NCBI GenBank assembly: GCA_015680685.1
Contig: MNCI01013584.1
Span: 456,816 to 520,815, forward strand
Direction: 5' to 3'
DNA from: Gnetum montanum
Lineage: Eukaryota; Streptophyta; Gnetopsida; Gnetales; Gnetaceae
Length of the DNA stretch: 64,000 nucleotides
Numbering within the stretch: the stretch's first letter is position 1; the number at the start of each line of letters is the position of its first letter. The position numbers were made by a program, and so were the translations under genes. The notes under the pieces were generated by a model. That model was not told where the DNA came from. It made no database searches and saw only the letters and a list, made by a program, of their open reading frames with translations. Shown here one piece after another: positions 11,787-25,029 of this stretch.

Positions 11787-13870
11787 GTCTTTCTAAAACT
11801 CCACCAAATTGTCCTTCACCCTCACTCACAAAGATCATAGCCAATAAGCCATGATGGTGTATGATCACAAAGACCTTGCCATCATTGAGTGTAGGCAATC
11901 TTTGAGGATCAAAGGTGAGAGTCCTAATTTTGCAGCCCTAAATGAAGATTGTTATAACTTCATTTTTGCTAAAATATAGGCAAGAATGCTAATTCCATGA
12001 ATTAAAGCTAAGGCCAAAAGGGAATTTGAGCTCATACATAGGGATGGAAAAGAGTACATCCCTTCCTTGTATGAAGAAATTTCCCTTAATGAAATCTATT
12101 CTAGTGTCATAGACCAATTGATTGCCATGGAGGAGGAAGATGACAAGCCTACCTTTGAGGAATAATAGGAATAGAAGGATGAATTTAAGGTAGAATATGA
12201 GCTTGAAAGCATCCTTGGAGGACTATTCCAACAAAAATTCCCCAAGGTCATAGAACCTTTTTCAAATTCTTTTGTTTTCTCCATGGGCATGGTGCCACCA
12301 TCTTCTAGTCCTCCATACACTACTATGGCAAATCCCACACTAGTTGTAGCCACACATCATACTTAGTGAATGTCATAACCAACAAACTATAATACATCAA
12401 TGTCATTTACATCATAGTCTCAATATGTTAAACCATCAACAGTGGCTTTTAGCACTAAAAATCTATTAACTACTCACATGGGATCCACCATGAGACCCCC
12501 AACAACACAAGGATCACACACCACATTTGTCCCATTTTTGCCTCAAGTACTGACATAAAAATCTTTTTCCTTGTTTGGTCCACAAGCTACAATCATAGTG
12601 CAACCTTTTTCTTCTATCATGCAATCCATAATGATGACACAATCCTCACAATAGATGCCAAAACCTTATGTACAAACCTCACAAACTATGGGGTCACCAC
12701 AAGGCTTGGATCAAGCCTTCCAAATGATCCAAGACCTAATGGAGGAGTTGAAGAGGCTTAAAGCCTCCACCACACAAACCATTAAGATTATGGACTTCTA
12801 CTAGGATGATCCCATAACTCTTGAAGTCCCACCCTTGATACTTCCTCCTAGTGTCCCCATTCCCCAATTTAGAAAATATAATGAAGAAGGTGATCCTAAT
12901 TCTCATCTTATTACCTTTTGATCTAAATTTTTGCTCCTACATCCATGGCCGCATACCATCATGAGGATTTTTCCTATGTCTTTGACTGGAAAAGCACTTG
13001 ATTGTTATCATGCATTGCCTAGAGGATCCATATTCTCTTTGGAGGACTTAGTAGCCCAGTTTTTCAACCACTTTAAGTATAACTTGAAGCTTGACACAAC
13101 ACTTCATCAACTCATGAAGGTCACGTAGGGGTCCTTAGAACCTGTACAAAAATTCATTCAGTGGTGGAATGGACCATGGAGTGAAATACTAAATCCTATA
13201 GATGAAGCCCACTTGTTACCCATATTCAAGGGAGTACTTAATGACTTCATCAAGTCTAAACCCGACTACCTTGATCCATAGTTTCTTAGCCAAGCATTCT
13301 CACAAACTAAAAATATAGAGGATGCCACAAAGGCCATCCTTGATCTAGCCATATATCATATAAAATCCAACATACTCAAAGAGACAAAGAAAAGAGCAAA
13401 CAAAACAACACTAACATAGAAACTATAAACAAGGAAACAAGGACCATGAACCAAGGGCCAAAGGTCAACCTACCCAAGGCCCCCACCAATGACCGTAATA
13501 ACCAACCGTCAACTTTTGGGACCACTACATTGACAACAAATAGGCCTAACTCTAGAAGGAAGGATAGGTCTAAATACACTACATTATCATTAAAACCATC
13601 CAAGTTGCTATACCAACTATTAAGAAGTGGATACATAAAAAAATTACTGAAGCTACCTATAAGAAACACAAGCAACTATGAAAAATAGCAAAAGATCCCA
13701 CTCAGACAATAAAAGATGATCCCTAGTTGCCTAAATACTTCAAATTAGACCACTTCTGTAATTATCATCAACTACCTGGTCATGATATAGACTTCTACCT
13801 TACATGGAAGGATTACTTGCAAAGGATGATAGATAGAGGGAATTGGCCTTAGATGCTTCTAACCTAGTTC
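11787..13870 (+). pseudogene. Tat-lineage gag, copy A
   Basis: A gag frame can be followed from about ATG 11787 with many TAG stops and some frame changes. The N-terminal part has RQSLRIKGESPNFAALN and KEYIPSLYEE, and is shared with the gag fragment at 25030. A middle Met/Pro/Thr/Gln-rich linker (12240-12700) leads to the capsid core: FYxDDP, PQFRKYNEEGDPNSHLITF (12860-12920), the helix SLTGKALDCYHALPRGSIFS (12970-13030) and LEDLVAQFFNHFKYNL. The zinc finger near 13735-13815 reads HFCNYHQLPGHDIDFY, the plant CHHC pattern C-x2-H-x4-H-x4-C with the last Cys changed to Tyr. Gag packages the element RNA. Protease follows in the same general frame. Too broken to be functional. Confidence 0.8.
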
Positions 13871-14299
13871 GGTCACAAAACTAGTCGATGTAGGTCTACA
13901 AAGACCCTTTGAATTTTGATGATATCACTTATGTTATTTCAAAATTTGACATTGATGACAATCAGATACCTGTAAGAGAACTATTTGTAATTCAAGTATC
14001 CCCTGTACAATGAAAATCTTCTTCAACCTCCCATAGCTCATGATCTTCCTTCATTGTGAGAGTACCATCGCAAATGCCTTTGAGGAATATTTTGTCATCA
14101 AGGTCTCTCAATCCAATATAACTTAAGCAGTCATAGTCCAAACAACTACACAATGATTCCTTGTGGTGGCCAATGAAAGGAAGTGGGCCCACTAAGCCCC
14201 GCTTCCATTTCAGATATACCTATGACCTCCTCTACCCCAACCTCTTCAACCAATAATCCACAGGACGACACCAAAACCCATAACCAATACACCAAGAAA

Positions 14300-15080
14300 G
14301 AGTCACAATAGCCAAAGCCTAAATTTGAAGTTCATATGTTAGGATGCATGGAGGAAGTAAATCACAACTAAGGTGACAAGCCCATGAAAAATGACAAAAA
14401 CTTTCTTAGTCTAATGGGCCAAGTTAGGCAATCCCTCAAGTAGAAAAATATAACCTTAAGCTTCTATGACCTGATCATGACTTCTGCCACACATCTTGAT
14501 TCACTAGTCAAAATGTTGAGCTTCATATCCATTAGTGAAGATATTCCTACTAATGAGGAAGCCATCCATGCAGTAATGATTTCTCCATTACCAAGGAAGG
14601 ATAAATCAACATCCTTAACATTTCATAATAGAAAAATTAAGGTTAATCCACAAAATGATGAAGTAATGACAACCCATTTATTCATAACCATACATGTAGG
14701 GCAATTAAAAATACACTGAGTGCATGTCGATGATGGAGCTACAACCAATGTCATCCCATGCACCATTGTTGAATGCTTGGGCTTAATTGAACAAGTGCAA
14801 CCTACAACCACCATAGCTCTTAAGTCCTTCAAATGATCAAGAGCTATCATCAAGGGATTTATCTCCTTGGATTTTGTAGGCAAAGAACAATTCCCTGCAA
14901 CTAAAAACTTCTTCGTGGTGGAACAGATACCAAGATTCAACCTGATCCTGGGAAGACCTTGGTTAGCTCAATTATGAGCTATGTACTCATCCATCCATCA
15001 AGAAATTCACCTTCCTTATAATTGAGTTAAAATCATCATTCATGATGACAACACAACTCCCCTAGTTGTCAACAACATAG
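14300..15080 (+). pseudogene. Retropepsin (protease), copy A
   Basis: Aspartic protease of the gag-pro unit. The frame around 14477-15000 contains HLFITIHVGQ, then the active-site segment VDDGATTNVIP at about 14730, where D-T/S-G is normally found, the flap-side IVECLGL, and the C-terminal hallmark FNLILGRPWLA at about 14938-14970. TAG/TGA stops interrupt it. Sister copies B and D have Asn in the first position (NDG). The next coding feature in the same direction would be reverse transcriptase, but a minisatellite and the antisense gene X come first, and this copy lacks pol. Confidence 0.75.
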
Positions 15081-15504
15081 ACATAGAATAGGAGTCCAAA
15101 GTGGAGCTTCAAGAAGAAGCTCCTAGCCATGAAGAGAAAAAATCCAAGACATCCAATGATGACAATGATAGGTAATGGAATAAATTATGGGATGAACTCC
15201 CTTTTAACATCATAAGAAAAGGGAATGTAAAATACAAGCTTGTGTAGAATAGGCCTTACTCAATCCCTAATCTTGCAAAGATTAGGAAGAATCTACTTAA
15301 GTGAAGTTCACCTTAACTTTCCCATGCATCTCTAGCCATATAGCCTTACTTTTCATTTTTAGTTTATTACATATGCAATTGTTGTTTTCTGCTTTATGTA
15401 CATAGCCTAATGCATGTAGCCTAAGTTTTTTTGCATTTTTATCTACCACATTTCTTTATTTTTACTTATGTTCTAAATGTCAAAAAAAGTGTCTCTTTCA
15501 TACC
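15081..15504. other. Spacer after protease of copy A; no gene
   Basis: Continues the gag-pro tail at first (acidic, with Glu/Lys-rich stretches to about 15250), then becomes T-rich noncoding DNA up to the minisatellite. No separate gene seen. Confidence 0.5.
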
Positions 15505-15830
15505 TAGCCTACTAAGATGTTAAACTGGCACTTTTTTCTACTAAGATGTTAAACTAGCATCAATGTTCGCTAAGACATGAAACTGGCATTATGGTCTGGT
15601 AAGACAATAAACTAGCACTTTTTTCCATTAAGTTATTAAACTGGCACCAACATCTACTAGGATGTTAGACAAGCACTTCCATATGCTAAGATGTTAAACT
15701 AGCATTATCGTCCTTTAAGATGTTAAACTGGCACCAACATCTACTAAGACATTAAATTGGCATTATGGGCCACCATGACCTTAAATTAGCAAAACTATAT
15801 AACCTATGCCTACAATGGCCTAAAACTAGC
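15505..15830 (+). repeat. 29-bp minisatellite downstream of protease, copy A
   Basis: About ten imperfect units of CTAAGATGTTAAACTGGCAC plus 9 variable bases. Starts at 15512, 15541, 15570, 15599, 15628 and 15657 give a strict 29-bp period. Reverse-complemented, the core is GTTTAACATCTTAG, related to the TAGTTTAAGGCC units at the same position in copies B and D and to the units after integrase in copies C and D. Confidence 0.85.
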
Positions 15831-16129
15831 AAACATCCTTTTCATTACTATATCTCTCTTTGCATAGCCTATTATCACATCAATTATTCATTTTATTTTA
15901 TAACCAAAAACATCAACATAGCAGTTTTTAAGGTTTACAGCATATACAATATTCACTACTATTATAAATGAATATAGCCAAAATAAAATCAATATTTAAA
16001 TTTAAAATTAAAATTTCCATAGCATACATAGCCATGGCAACACTATGTGACAAAAATGTCAAAGAATAACAAACATCTATAACATAGTCTTGGCTAATCA
16101 TAGCCATCAATATAAAAAAAACAAGCTAA

Positions 16130-19100
16130 ACTAAAGGAGGTTGTTGAGTGGCATCCAAAGAAGGAAGTGGTGGATCATTCTCACTCTCACTGCTAGGCCA
16201 CCAATGTCTCCTGAGGCTTGAAATGCAACAACATATAGCCATTTAGTAACCCATAGCCAAAATTATGACTTAAAACAAAGACTAAAACATAAAATATATT
16301 AAATTTGTAAAATGTCTAGCTTAATTACTTTTGGGGGTAGATGAGGAAGGCCTTCCTCAAAACGATGGAGGATCTAGTCCTCTATCATGTTGACCTAGTG
16401 AACATCCCAAAGATCAATGCTAGAAAGAATGTTGGACCTATCTATAGGAGTCCAAGTAGGAGGCTCATGAGTAGCAACAACTATAGAGGTCTCACTTGTA
16501 ACCATGGTGATCTGAAGAGTAGGGGATTTCTCTACCTTGAAAGTACTTTCAAAAAGATGATAAGCACTCTCTACTTGGATCCCCTAAATGAATAGCTCTC
16601 TCTTGCACCATTTAGTTGACTTCCCCTTAAGCCCCTTTAGGTAGGCCCCATGAATGGCCTTATACTAATTCTTGTGTACCTTTTGTGTCTTTCCCCACTT
16701 CAGGACACAAGCACAACAATCCTTCTAATCCTTAACCCTTTGGAAGATGAGGTTCATCTGCATCTGTTATTCTGCCATCTCCTATAGGAATACTACTTTT
16801 TCCTGAACAACATACCAATAGCAGGCCCATGTGATCTCCTTATTTCATAACTCCCTCAAGTTAGTCACTTGGACTTTCATAAAGGCTTTATGGTCTCAAA
16901 GATCTTTGATCATTTTTCCTACCTTTGAGCCTTTTCCATTAATGCCACAACTTCCTCCCATGGAGATTCGTTGGACCTCTCTAGCTCTCATGAAGCTTTT
17001 GTGCACAACATTGCTAAATTAGTGGTATTCTCATACAGCTTCATAGGTATACTAGACACATCAAAGGGAGGCTTAGAAAAGGGAGTTTATATCCATGTCT
17101 CTGTTGTGGTTCCACTCCATGGAGGGTACTACATAAGCATAAAATACAACCATAAAACATAACCTAAGATAGCCATAATGCAAGCAAAGCCCATAACTAA
17201 AGCACATAAAACAAAATCCTAACCTGTCTCAGGTACAACTAATCGATGATGTCCTTAGTTGTTCCACATAAGAACTCCACTTTGTCTAGAGTCTCTACCC
17301 ATGGTTTCACACAAAATGTAGGAATGCAAGCTTTCACTGGTGGTTTAGAAACTACTATAAGCATAATAGTCATCAAGAGGTTAGGATGACAACCAAATAT
17401 AATCAATTAAATAGAAAAAAAATATTAAATCATAGGCATACCTAGCTTCTCCTCCTCTTCCTCCTCTAGGATGATGATGGGAGAGGTGCCTGGTACCACC
17501 TCACCAAATAAGGCATCTGAATCATCTATACTTGCATTAGAAAATCCTTCAACCATAGCTTGCTTTAGGAGTGCCTTTTCTACACACCTTTGTTCTACAT
17601 TTGTAGTAGCTTGGGCCACTATAACTTGACACTTATCTACAACCATATCACATAGAAAATTGGTTAACACATAAAACCATAAGGTAATCATAAAATTTTA
17701 AAACACAAATTAGCCAAATTTAAATAAAGCATACCTACAAATGCCTATTGTGATGGCTTAAGCTTAAACTTAAGCCTCTTTAGGGAAGGCTAATTTGATG
17801 CAAGGGATTCCTCCTCCATAGGCCTTTTTTGTTTCTTTCTACCTATCCCTTCATCCTTCACGCGTGTTCATCTAGCATCCTAGACACTAGTAGGAAACAA
17901 AAGGGGCTCATCATCATCAATACTATCAGGAGACTCATACTACCTAACATTAAGATTCTTAGTGGTAATGGATAACGTATCATCCATGCCATCTGGTGGG
18001 TTCTAGGCCTACATTTTTGGATAAATGTGCTTTATCCAAGGTCTAGAAAGTTGGCTTAGATCTTGGGAAACCCATCACCCATTCCTATACAATACCAGAG
18101 ACTCCACAAACCTCTTTAGATAACATGAAAATAATGCAAAGTGCATGTGGATTATCATAGAGGTGTCAACATAGAGTCTAATGATCTCCTCTTGAAGCCT
18201 AGTAGCCAAAGTAGTTGTCCAATTAAATTTAATGTCTTCCATCAAGACCTTCTTAAAGGTCCAACCCTATGCTAGGTTGATTACATTATTTTGTAAGTGA
18301 ATGCATGAAACCTAAATAGAGGATATGATTCCTTTGCATTAGGGTTTGTGAAGTTATTTATCAAAATTTTAGAGTGGCCCATCCTAGCACCAAGCCACTC
18401 TAGAACTTCTTCATGATGACTTGATTCCCTTACCATCTTAGTGGAAACCTTTGCCCCATTAGCAAGGATACCAAAAAAGTCATGAAAGAGGCTAGCACCT
18501 ATGTCCATATTCACATTCACACCTCAAATGATGGTGCTAAAGTGACCAATCTCCTCATCAAAGGAGTTAATGACATGTAGCATCTCCACATCAAGAATGG
18601 AAGAAATAGGTGTCATAAATACATTAAGAAAACTTGCATGCTAGATGTTTGCTTGAACATATCTAGGCACTTGTCCCTTTAACCACTCTTGTGTTGATGT
18701 CATATCATCAAACTTCAAGATAATGGTATCTTCATGACATGAATGTGAAAGTGGTATAGTGACATTAGCCAGGGTGGAAGGTCCTACAAAGCAATAACCA
18801 AAGGTTACCATCAATGTGAGCAATTTCAATAACCAAAAAGAGCAATAAAACATCTAGAGACATAAAACACTAGAAGCTATATGTTCACCTTTACTTTTCT
18901 TCTATAGTGTGGAGGTTCCAGCTATAAGGGTCCAATTCGTGCTATTGGCATCTACCCACCAGCTATGCATCGTCCCATCATCCTTGTACTTTTTGTATAC
19001 AACGTTAAACTTGGAGGTGTATTCATCAAAGTCCCATCTCAATTATCAATACATAGAAATTCTAATTTGGGGCCCCTTGATGAATTCATCCAAAGAAGTT

Positions 19101-19681
19101 TGAGCCACTGCTAGGATTTGATCATTAATGATCAACCCTTAATCATTGATCTTGTACCTACAAGAATTTGTAAAATCAATGAAGTTAGGGAAAGTAATCA
19201 AACCAAAATCATAAAAGCATTACAATAATGATGTTTACCCTTGGAGATGGTAAACAATGCCAGGTGGGTTCTAGAATAATGTGTGGGCTTTGTATGCCAC
19301 CATCAAAGTATTGTCATTATTATACTGATTATACTTTGGCATCATCCATATATTTCAAAGGTAACATGGACTTATGGCATCTTTCGGTCCCCATGTAATC
19401 TTAGGAAGTGGCATATCAATAATGTACCTAGTAATCAAGTTTAATGCCTAAGGCAACAGGGTCTCCACAATAACCTTAGCAACATCCATGTACAAGTGTA
19501 ACCATAGCATCACATTGAAGTTCCTAAGGAGGTAGGCAAGGAAGTCCCTTACCCCAGGCCAGAACCATAATGAGAGCTTCTCAAAAGAATATCATGTGGT
19601 GAAGTGTTGGTATTGGGATGACCAATGTAGCACAAAATACCAAATAGCTCCACTATGAAGAGGATGGGCCTTAAGAAGACC
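16130..19681 (-). pseudogene. Antisense accessory gene X, copy A (exons 2-7)
   Basis: Unrecognised spliced gene, antisense to gag-pro of copy A. By matching the other copies I place exon 2 at 19681-19239, exon 3 at 19157-18895, exon 4 at 18783-17735, exon 5a at 17636-17442, exon 5b at 17354-17224, exon 6 at 17128-16329 and exon 7 at about 16219-16130. Most borders have GT/AG; the exon 2 acceptor reads CAA, apparently a decayed CAG. Exon 2 encodes FLRPILFIVELFGILCYI and VMLWLHLYMDVAKVIVETL. Exon 4 ends a conserved block with ESYPLFRFHAF. Exon 5a is acidic (LEEEEEEK), and exon 7 encodes SSESENDPPLPS. Exon 1 was not identified. Stops are mostly TAG. Product and function are unknown. It is the most diverged copy together with D. 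Confidence 0.65.
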
Positions 19682-19699
19682 TTGCATGAAACAAAATAA

Positions 19700-20115
19700 A
19701 AACATTATGACCTATTAGAATTTCTTAACAAGTTAGGAAAACATCTCGTCAAAGGTGAAATTAGCTTTTGTAAAAAGCTATAAGGTATTTCCACAATAAA
19801 AGGAACACTATTACAACCTTTCAAAGTAAAAACATTATGACCTATTGGAGTTACTTAGAAAATTTAGATAAAACATTTAGTTAGAGGTGAAATTAGCCTC
19901 TATAAAAAGCTCTAATATGTTTATCTAAATTAGCCTAAGTAATTTCATAAGAAAATATTATTACAACCTTGCATAACTTTACATCATGACCAATTGGAAA
20001 TTTCTTAACAAATTTAGAAAAAGCTTTCTAAGTTAAAGATGAACTTAGCCTCTTTAAAAAGCTCTTAGATTTTTATATAAATTAGCTTAAGAAATTCCAA
20101 AAAAATATTGTTACC
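19700..20115 (-). repeat. Three tandem units of about 130-150 bp in intron 1 of X, copy A
   Basis: The phrase ACATTATGACCTATTGGA recurs at 19702, 19832 and 19981, each followed by TTAGAAAA...GGTGAAATTAGCCTCT.TAAAAAGCT. The AT-rich array lies in the presumed first intron of gene X. Confidence 0.75.
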
Positions 20116-20129
20116 ATATTTTATATCTT

Positions 20130-20480
20130 TAGAGCCAGAACATTATAGCTAAAACTAAGTTTTAGCCTAAATTATGCATAAATTTATAAATTGCATCTAA
20201 GTTATGCATGGAATTGCAAAAAACATGCAAGTTATGCATAAATTTAGAAAATAGCATCTAGATTATGCATAAATTTAGGAAAAGCAAGCATAAGTTTAAA
20301 AAAAATCTAAATTATGCAAAGCATACATAAACCTAGAAAAAATATCTAAACTATGCACAAAGCTTAGGAAAAAAACATCTAAATTATGCAAAGTATGCAT
20401 AAATTTGGAAAAATCATCTAAGCCATGCAAAAATTTAGAAAAATCATGATAAACTTAGAAAAATTCATGTAGCCATAGTA
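20130..20480. repeat. AT-rich minisatellite (about 30-40 bp units)
   Basis: Repeated TATGCATAAATTTAGAAAA and ATCTAAATTATGCA phrases, irregular in period and continuing the tandem array to the left. No coding signal. Confidence 0.7.
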
Positions 20481-21945
20481 AAAGCTTATTTAAAATAGAA
20501 AAAGCTTTTACTCTTCTTGAAAAAGAAAACTTAAGCATTAGTTTTACATGTTCACAAAAGAAAAACATAATTTATACATATCAACCACTTCTATTTTCAA
20601 ATGGGTAATGTACTATAATCGTGAGTTTTGCCTTCATTCACATAGCTGTAGCAAAAAATTCATAAAAAAATTGTTTGAGATCCAAAAGGAGTGATTACAC
20701 CACCATTTTAAAAACTTAAATCAATCCCTACACATCCATTCTTAGAATAAATTCAAAACCTTTACCATTTATGCAAGAAAAATTCATCAATTTAGATAAT
20801 AATCTAAAAATCGCACAAACATCCTTATTACACATGCTTAGTAAAGAGTTCATAAAAAAAATTTTTTAAATCCAATCAGAGTGAGTCCACAACTATTCAA
20901 AAGCTGAAGCCAATGCCTATGTATCCATAGCTAGAAAATAGCCAAAACCATTTTCATTTCTTTAAAAAAGTTTCAAAATTACATAAAATTGCAAAATTGG
21001 CATAAACAACCTAATTGCACAACATTAGGAAAATAGTCATAACTTTTTTAGTTCAAAGTCAAATTAAATGAGAAAATAGCCATCAGATAGCTTAAACAAA
21101 GGACTAAAAACCCATATCTTTAATTTTTCAAGTCTATGGCTGATCTACAAAGAAAAAATATACAACTTTGCTTTCTTTTTTATCAAAACTTCAAAAAATC
21201 TCAAAACCTCAATTCCATATAACCATTGAAATGGTCAAAATAGCCAAAACCATTGAAACCCATTAAAATTCACACCAAAATAATGTGGTACAATTTTGTT
21301 AAAATTTAATTTTAAGAAATCCTAAGGCCTAGATTTGAAAAAAATAGCCATACCCCAAAATCCTGGAAAAAAATCATGAAACAACAAGCCCTATTTTCAA
21401 AATCAAATCTACAAGAGCTAAAGTAATTAAAAAACTATAGATATGCATGGAAGTAGCCAAGATAGGGGTTGGAATTTTTTCAGAATTCTCTCTTAATCCC
21501 TCTATTAGAGTAGATTTGAAAAAATGGCCCCAACACAAAAACTAGAAAAAACCATGGAAAACAAAGGCAAAAATAGGTAGAACTACCTACCTTGGAGCAG
21601 TGATAGATGAGGCATAGATGGTGATAGGCCTAGAAATCTCTAAAAACTCCCTAGAACACCCATGCATCCTCTGTATTGTAGGATTTTTGCTCTTTCCCCC
21701 TCATTGCGTGGGTGCCTTGGTAGGCTCAACATTGAGGATGATGGAAATTATGAAAAGATAGAAGTTCTATGCTAGCTATAGGGGAGATGGGAGGCTTCCA
21801 CACTAAAGATTAGTTGTGGCTACCATAAGAATCACTTCCAAAGCTCTCTTCTAATGCATTATTATTGTACAATGATCATTATGATCAAAAAATGCAAAAC
21901 TTGACATATAAAACCTTTCTAAAACCTAAATGAAACCACGACTAC
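20481..21945. other. AT-rich region, probable intron 1 and 5' end of X copy A; no gene resolved
   Basis: In copies C and D a first exon and TATA box lie 1.0-1.5 kb upstream of exon 2. Here the corresponding region is A-rich and repeated, and I could not match exon 1. A weak TTTATAT box on the minus strand (around 21906-21914) and an ATG around 21810 are possible but unsupported. Confidence 0.35.
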
Positions 21946-21982
21946 TAATTTAGTGCACCATAACTATTGGTGCACTAAATTA
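21946..21982. repeat. Perfect 15-bp inverted repeat with 7-bp loop
   Basis: The left arm TAATTTAGTGCACCA (21946-21960) and right arm TGGTGCACTAAATTA (21968-21982) are exact reverse complements around TAACTAT. A purine run AAAAAAGGGGAAAG follows directly. It marks the border between copy A and the next LTR, and could be a promoter palindrome of X copy A or an element end. Confidence 0.85.
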
Positions 21983-23744
21983 AAAAAGGGGAAAGTCTAG
22001 TTCACATTAGTTTTGGAAGGGATACAATTTTAATTTTCAAGATTTTAAATCTTTGGATTCATGTTGTGCCTTCACTTTGATCAAAACTTGCATCAACGGT
22101 AAGATATTTACTAATTCTGACATTTAAAACATTATGAAAACCTTAACGCCATCCATCCATGTTGGAAATACCATGCCCAACATGGAATCATGCTTATCAC
22201 TTCACAAATTCATTAGAGTTACAAATATCTTTCTATTTTTAGCAACCCAAAACTTCCTTTTTCAACTCTATATTTTCAAAAGTGGACAAAACATGGGCAA
22301 GGCTAAGCACCATGGATTTCCATGCTAAGAAAGTAGAACCCAACATGGAAGAAGTGGGGTAACACTCACTCTTATCTCCTAACACTCATCTAGCATAAAT
22401 TTGATCCCAAAGTAGGTTCCACATGACCTAGAACCCCTTCAAGTATCTCTAGCAACCTCAAAACCTCACTAAACCTAGTCAAAACTGCTCAAAATCTAGG
22501 ATTTGATGTGTTCCATGGTGGGGAACGCTTCTTGCACACTAAGCCTCTCACCCTTAGCATGGATAGGTGGGGGAAAAGCAAAAAATGACCTAATGACCAT
22601 TTCTTGATGCCTCATAACCCCTAAACCCTACCAGAACCCTTTGGAGATTTTGGAAGCTCCAAAATGGGTCAAATGTTGTACAAAATTTCCTTCCCCCTCT
22701 CACAAATTTGGACTACCATGTCTTGAGTACAAATTTTCCAAGTCGTAGCATGAGGTCACTTTTTGCAAATTCTTCTAAGTGCTAGGACTATGCTTTCCAC
22801 TACCCCAAAGCATACTCAACCTAGTAGAGAGTTTATTTAGCTTAAAAAATTTATTTCTTACAATTTTTCCTAAGTTTCTTCATGAAGTAAGAAGCTGCAA
22901 ATTTTTCTCAATGTTGGGACTACACTCTCCACTACCTTAGAGCATAGTTAGCTTAGCATAGAGCATAGTCAACAAAAAAGGCCAATTTTACAAATTTTTC
23001 TAAGTGTCAAGCCAACAATTGTAGATTTTTCTAAGTGCTAAGACTACACTCTCCATTGCCTTATAGAATATTCAATCATAGTTAGCATGGAAGGCCCAAT
23101 TTTGTAGAAATTTTCTAAGTGTTGAGACTACACTCTCCACTAGCTAGGAGCATAGTCAAGTGTAGTTAACTGGAAGCCAATTTCTGAAATTTTTGATAAG
23201 TGTTGGGACTATGCTCAACCCTAGTCAAGAGCATAGTCAACCTTCCATGGAGAGAATATTTAGCACATAGTCATTTTTTGGAAAAAATTTTCAAAGTGTT
23301 GGACTATGCTCTCCCCTAGTCTAGATCATAATCAAGCGTAGTAAGCTAGAATAGCCTTCAAAGGCCTCCACAACATAGCATTGGCATTTAGCTTAGCTCC
23401 AACACATCTCCAACAAGCATTGTTAGCAAAAATGCATCTTTCTTGTACTTCTTTTTTGGCCCCAAATTATAACTATGCTAGAGCCCACTCAAGATAGTGG
23501 ATAGTGTAGTCTTAAAGCATGGTCTTGAAAGTTACATTTTCTTTTTAGGTACACTGTGGTTTTCTCAACACAAGCACATGTAGTTGGCAGTGTAATCATA
23601 GTCTTGTAGTTTTGTAGAGTCCATCAGAGCATAGTAGAGCATAACACCACTAGCCTTAGTAGAGAGTGCAGTTGGGTGCAGTGTAGTCCTCATTATCCCA
23701 CTATCACGTAGCAACCAATCTGCATTTCACACTAACCCTAGGCC

Positions 23745-23752
23745 TATAAATA
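23745..23752 (+). promoter_or_regulatory. TATA box of LTR c
   Basis: TATAAATA within CCTAGGCCTATAAATACCCTAG. The surrounding 19 bases are nearly identical to the reverse complements at 34382 and 47294. Confidence 0.75.
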
Positions 23753-24110
23753 CCCTAGCCCACTACATTTTAGGGGTTGGGAAAAATTTTCAATTGGAAA
23801 ATTTGAACATTGAAAAATTTGAAGTGCGTTTGGCATTTTGGCAAGTCAAGGCATTGGAAAATTTTGGGCTAGCATTTGGCAAGGTTGCACACTACCGTGG
23901 CTCACCAAAAGACACTGTAGACCATTGCAATCAATTCCACACTACAAAGGACAACTTAAAAAGTGTAGACACCATGGTAGAACATCAGTCTTTGTGGCAG
24001 GACACCTCAAGACTATGACTATGTTGTCCACTATGCTTTTTGTACACTACATACCTTCTCATCCCTTGTAAAGTTAACTATAATCAATCCCATTTGGGGT
24101 GGTGTTCCAT

Positions 24111-24111
<1 letters not shown>

Positions 24112-24145
<34 letters not shown>
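24112..24145. repeat. (TC)n microsatellite
   Basis: Uninterrupted TC dinucleotide run of about 17 units in the transcribed part of LTR c, about 360 bp after its TATA box. Confidence 0.95.
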
Positions 24146-24148
<3 letters not shown>

Positions 24149-24477
24149 TGCATTTTCAGCATTTTTACTTGAATTTTCTACTACTTTTATGCATAGACAT
24201 GCATTGATACCCTCATCTTGCACTAAAAACCTTGACCATGCTCAACCCTATTAACATTATTGAGACCTTGAATACCACTTGACACTTAGCATTGTGTGGA
24301 ATTACATTTAGTAAGTCCCCATTTGATTGACAAGATCATTTTGGGCATCCCATCTCTACCTCTAGTAGGCTCTCATGTAGATGCAGGGTTAGGACTATGC
24401 ACCTATGGACCCCTTGGTGTTCTAGCCACTAACACTTTTAGTTACTAAAGTTTTTTTTGCATTAGAAATAGGGCCAA

Positions 24478-25029
24478 CCCATTTCCCTCTTTTAGACTCC
24501 ATTTCTTGTTGTCTCGTGTGCTCTCTACATTAACGTTGCTAGCTCTAGGCTAGTATAGACCCAACATCCCTATGGACCTACCACATGTGGTAATAGCTTG
24601 ATCTTAGGCTAGTGTGGGTGTTCTCTACCAACTAGTTGGTATAGACTAAACCCTATCATTGGTTCTCCTAGAACCCCACATAACAACCCCAGAGCATACA
24701 TTGCTACACTTAACTAAATTCTGGGCTCTTAGTAGAGAGCGTAGTTAGCTCTTCGCATAGAGAGCATAGTCTCTAGACTTAGCCATTTTTCTAAAATCTT
24801 CCTACTTATCCATTTTCTCTAAGCTATTTTTCTACGATTTTTAGACTTAGCCCTTTTTTGCAATTTCTAGACTTAGCTGTTTTTCGATAGTTTCTAGTGT
24901 TAGCTATTTTTTCTACAACTTACAATTAGCAACATTAATTCTGAACAACCTTAGGCATCAATCCTAAGCACACTTGCTATCTTGCCTAATCAATAAGAAA
25001 ATAGGATTGACCACCCTACTAGTCCTACC
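24478..25029 (+). other. Untranslated leader between LTR c and gag fragment
   Basis: No coding signal. It contains short repeats such as GTTGCTAGCTCTAGGCTAGT and ATTTTTCTACGATTTTTAGACTTAGC (24785-24910). Position and length fit a retroelement leader. Confidence 0.45.

Larger units (their letters stand above)
22000..24457 (+). mobile_element. LTR c (+) of the Tat family
   Basis: Ends at the T-rich TTTTTTTT before GCATTAGAAATAGGGCC, the counterpart of the primer-site sequence after LTRs a, b and d. Its promoter CCTAGGCCTATAAATACCC (TATAAATA 23745-23752) matches the minus-strand promoters of LTR d and LTR e. U3 (22740-23650) holds about six degenerate units of roughly 60-90 bp with ACTACACTCTCCACTA...GAGCATAGT. 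The 5' edge is near 22000, next to the hairpin and purine run. No coding sequence seen inside. Confidence 0.6.

Noticed and set aside
15505-15830. Regularly spaced repeats resembling a CRISPR array
   Set aside because: Units are contiguous imperfect 29-bp repeats without unique spacers, in a plant retroelement.
18909-19103. Plus-strand ORF in X copy A
   Set aside because: Opposite-strand shadow of exon 3, which aligns with copies B and C.
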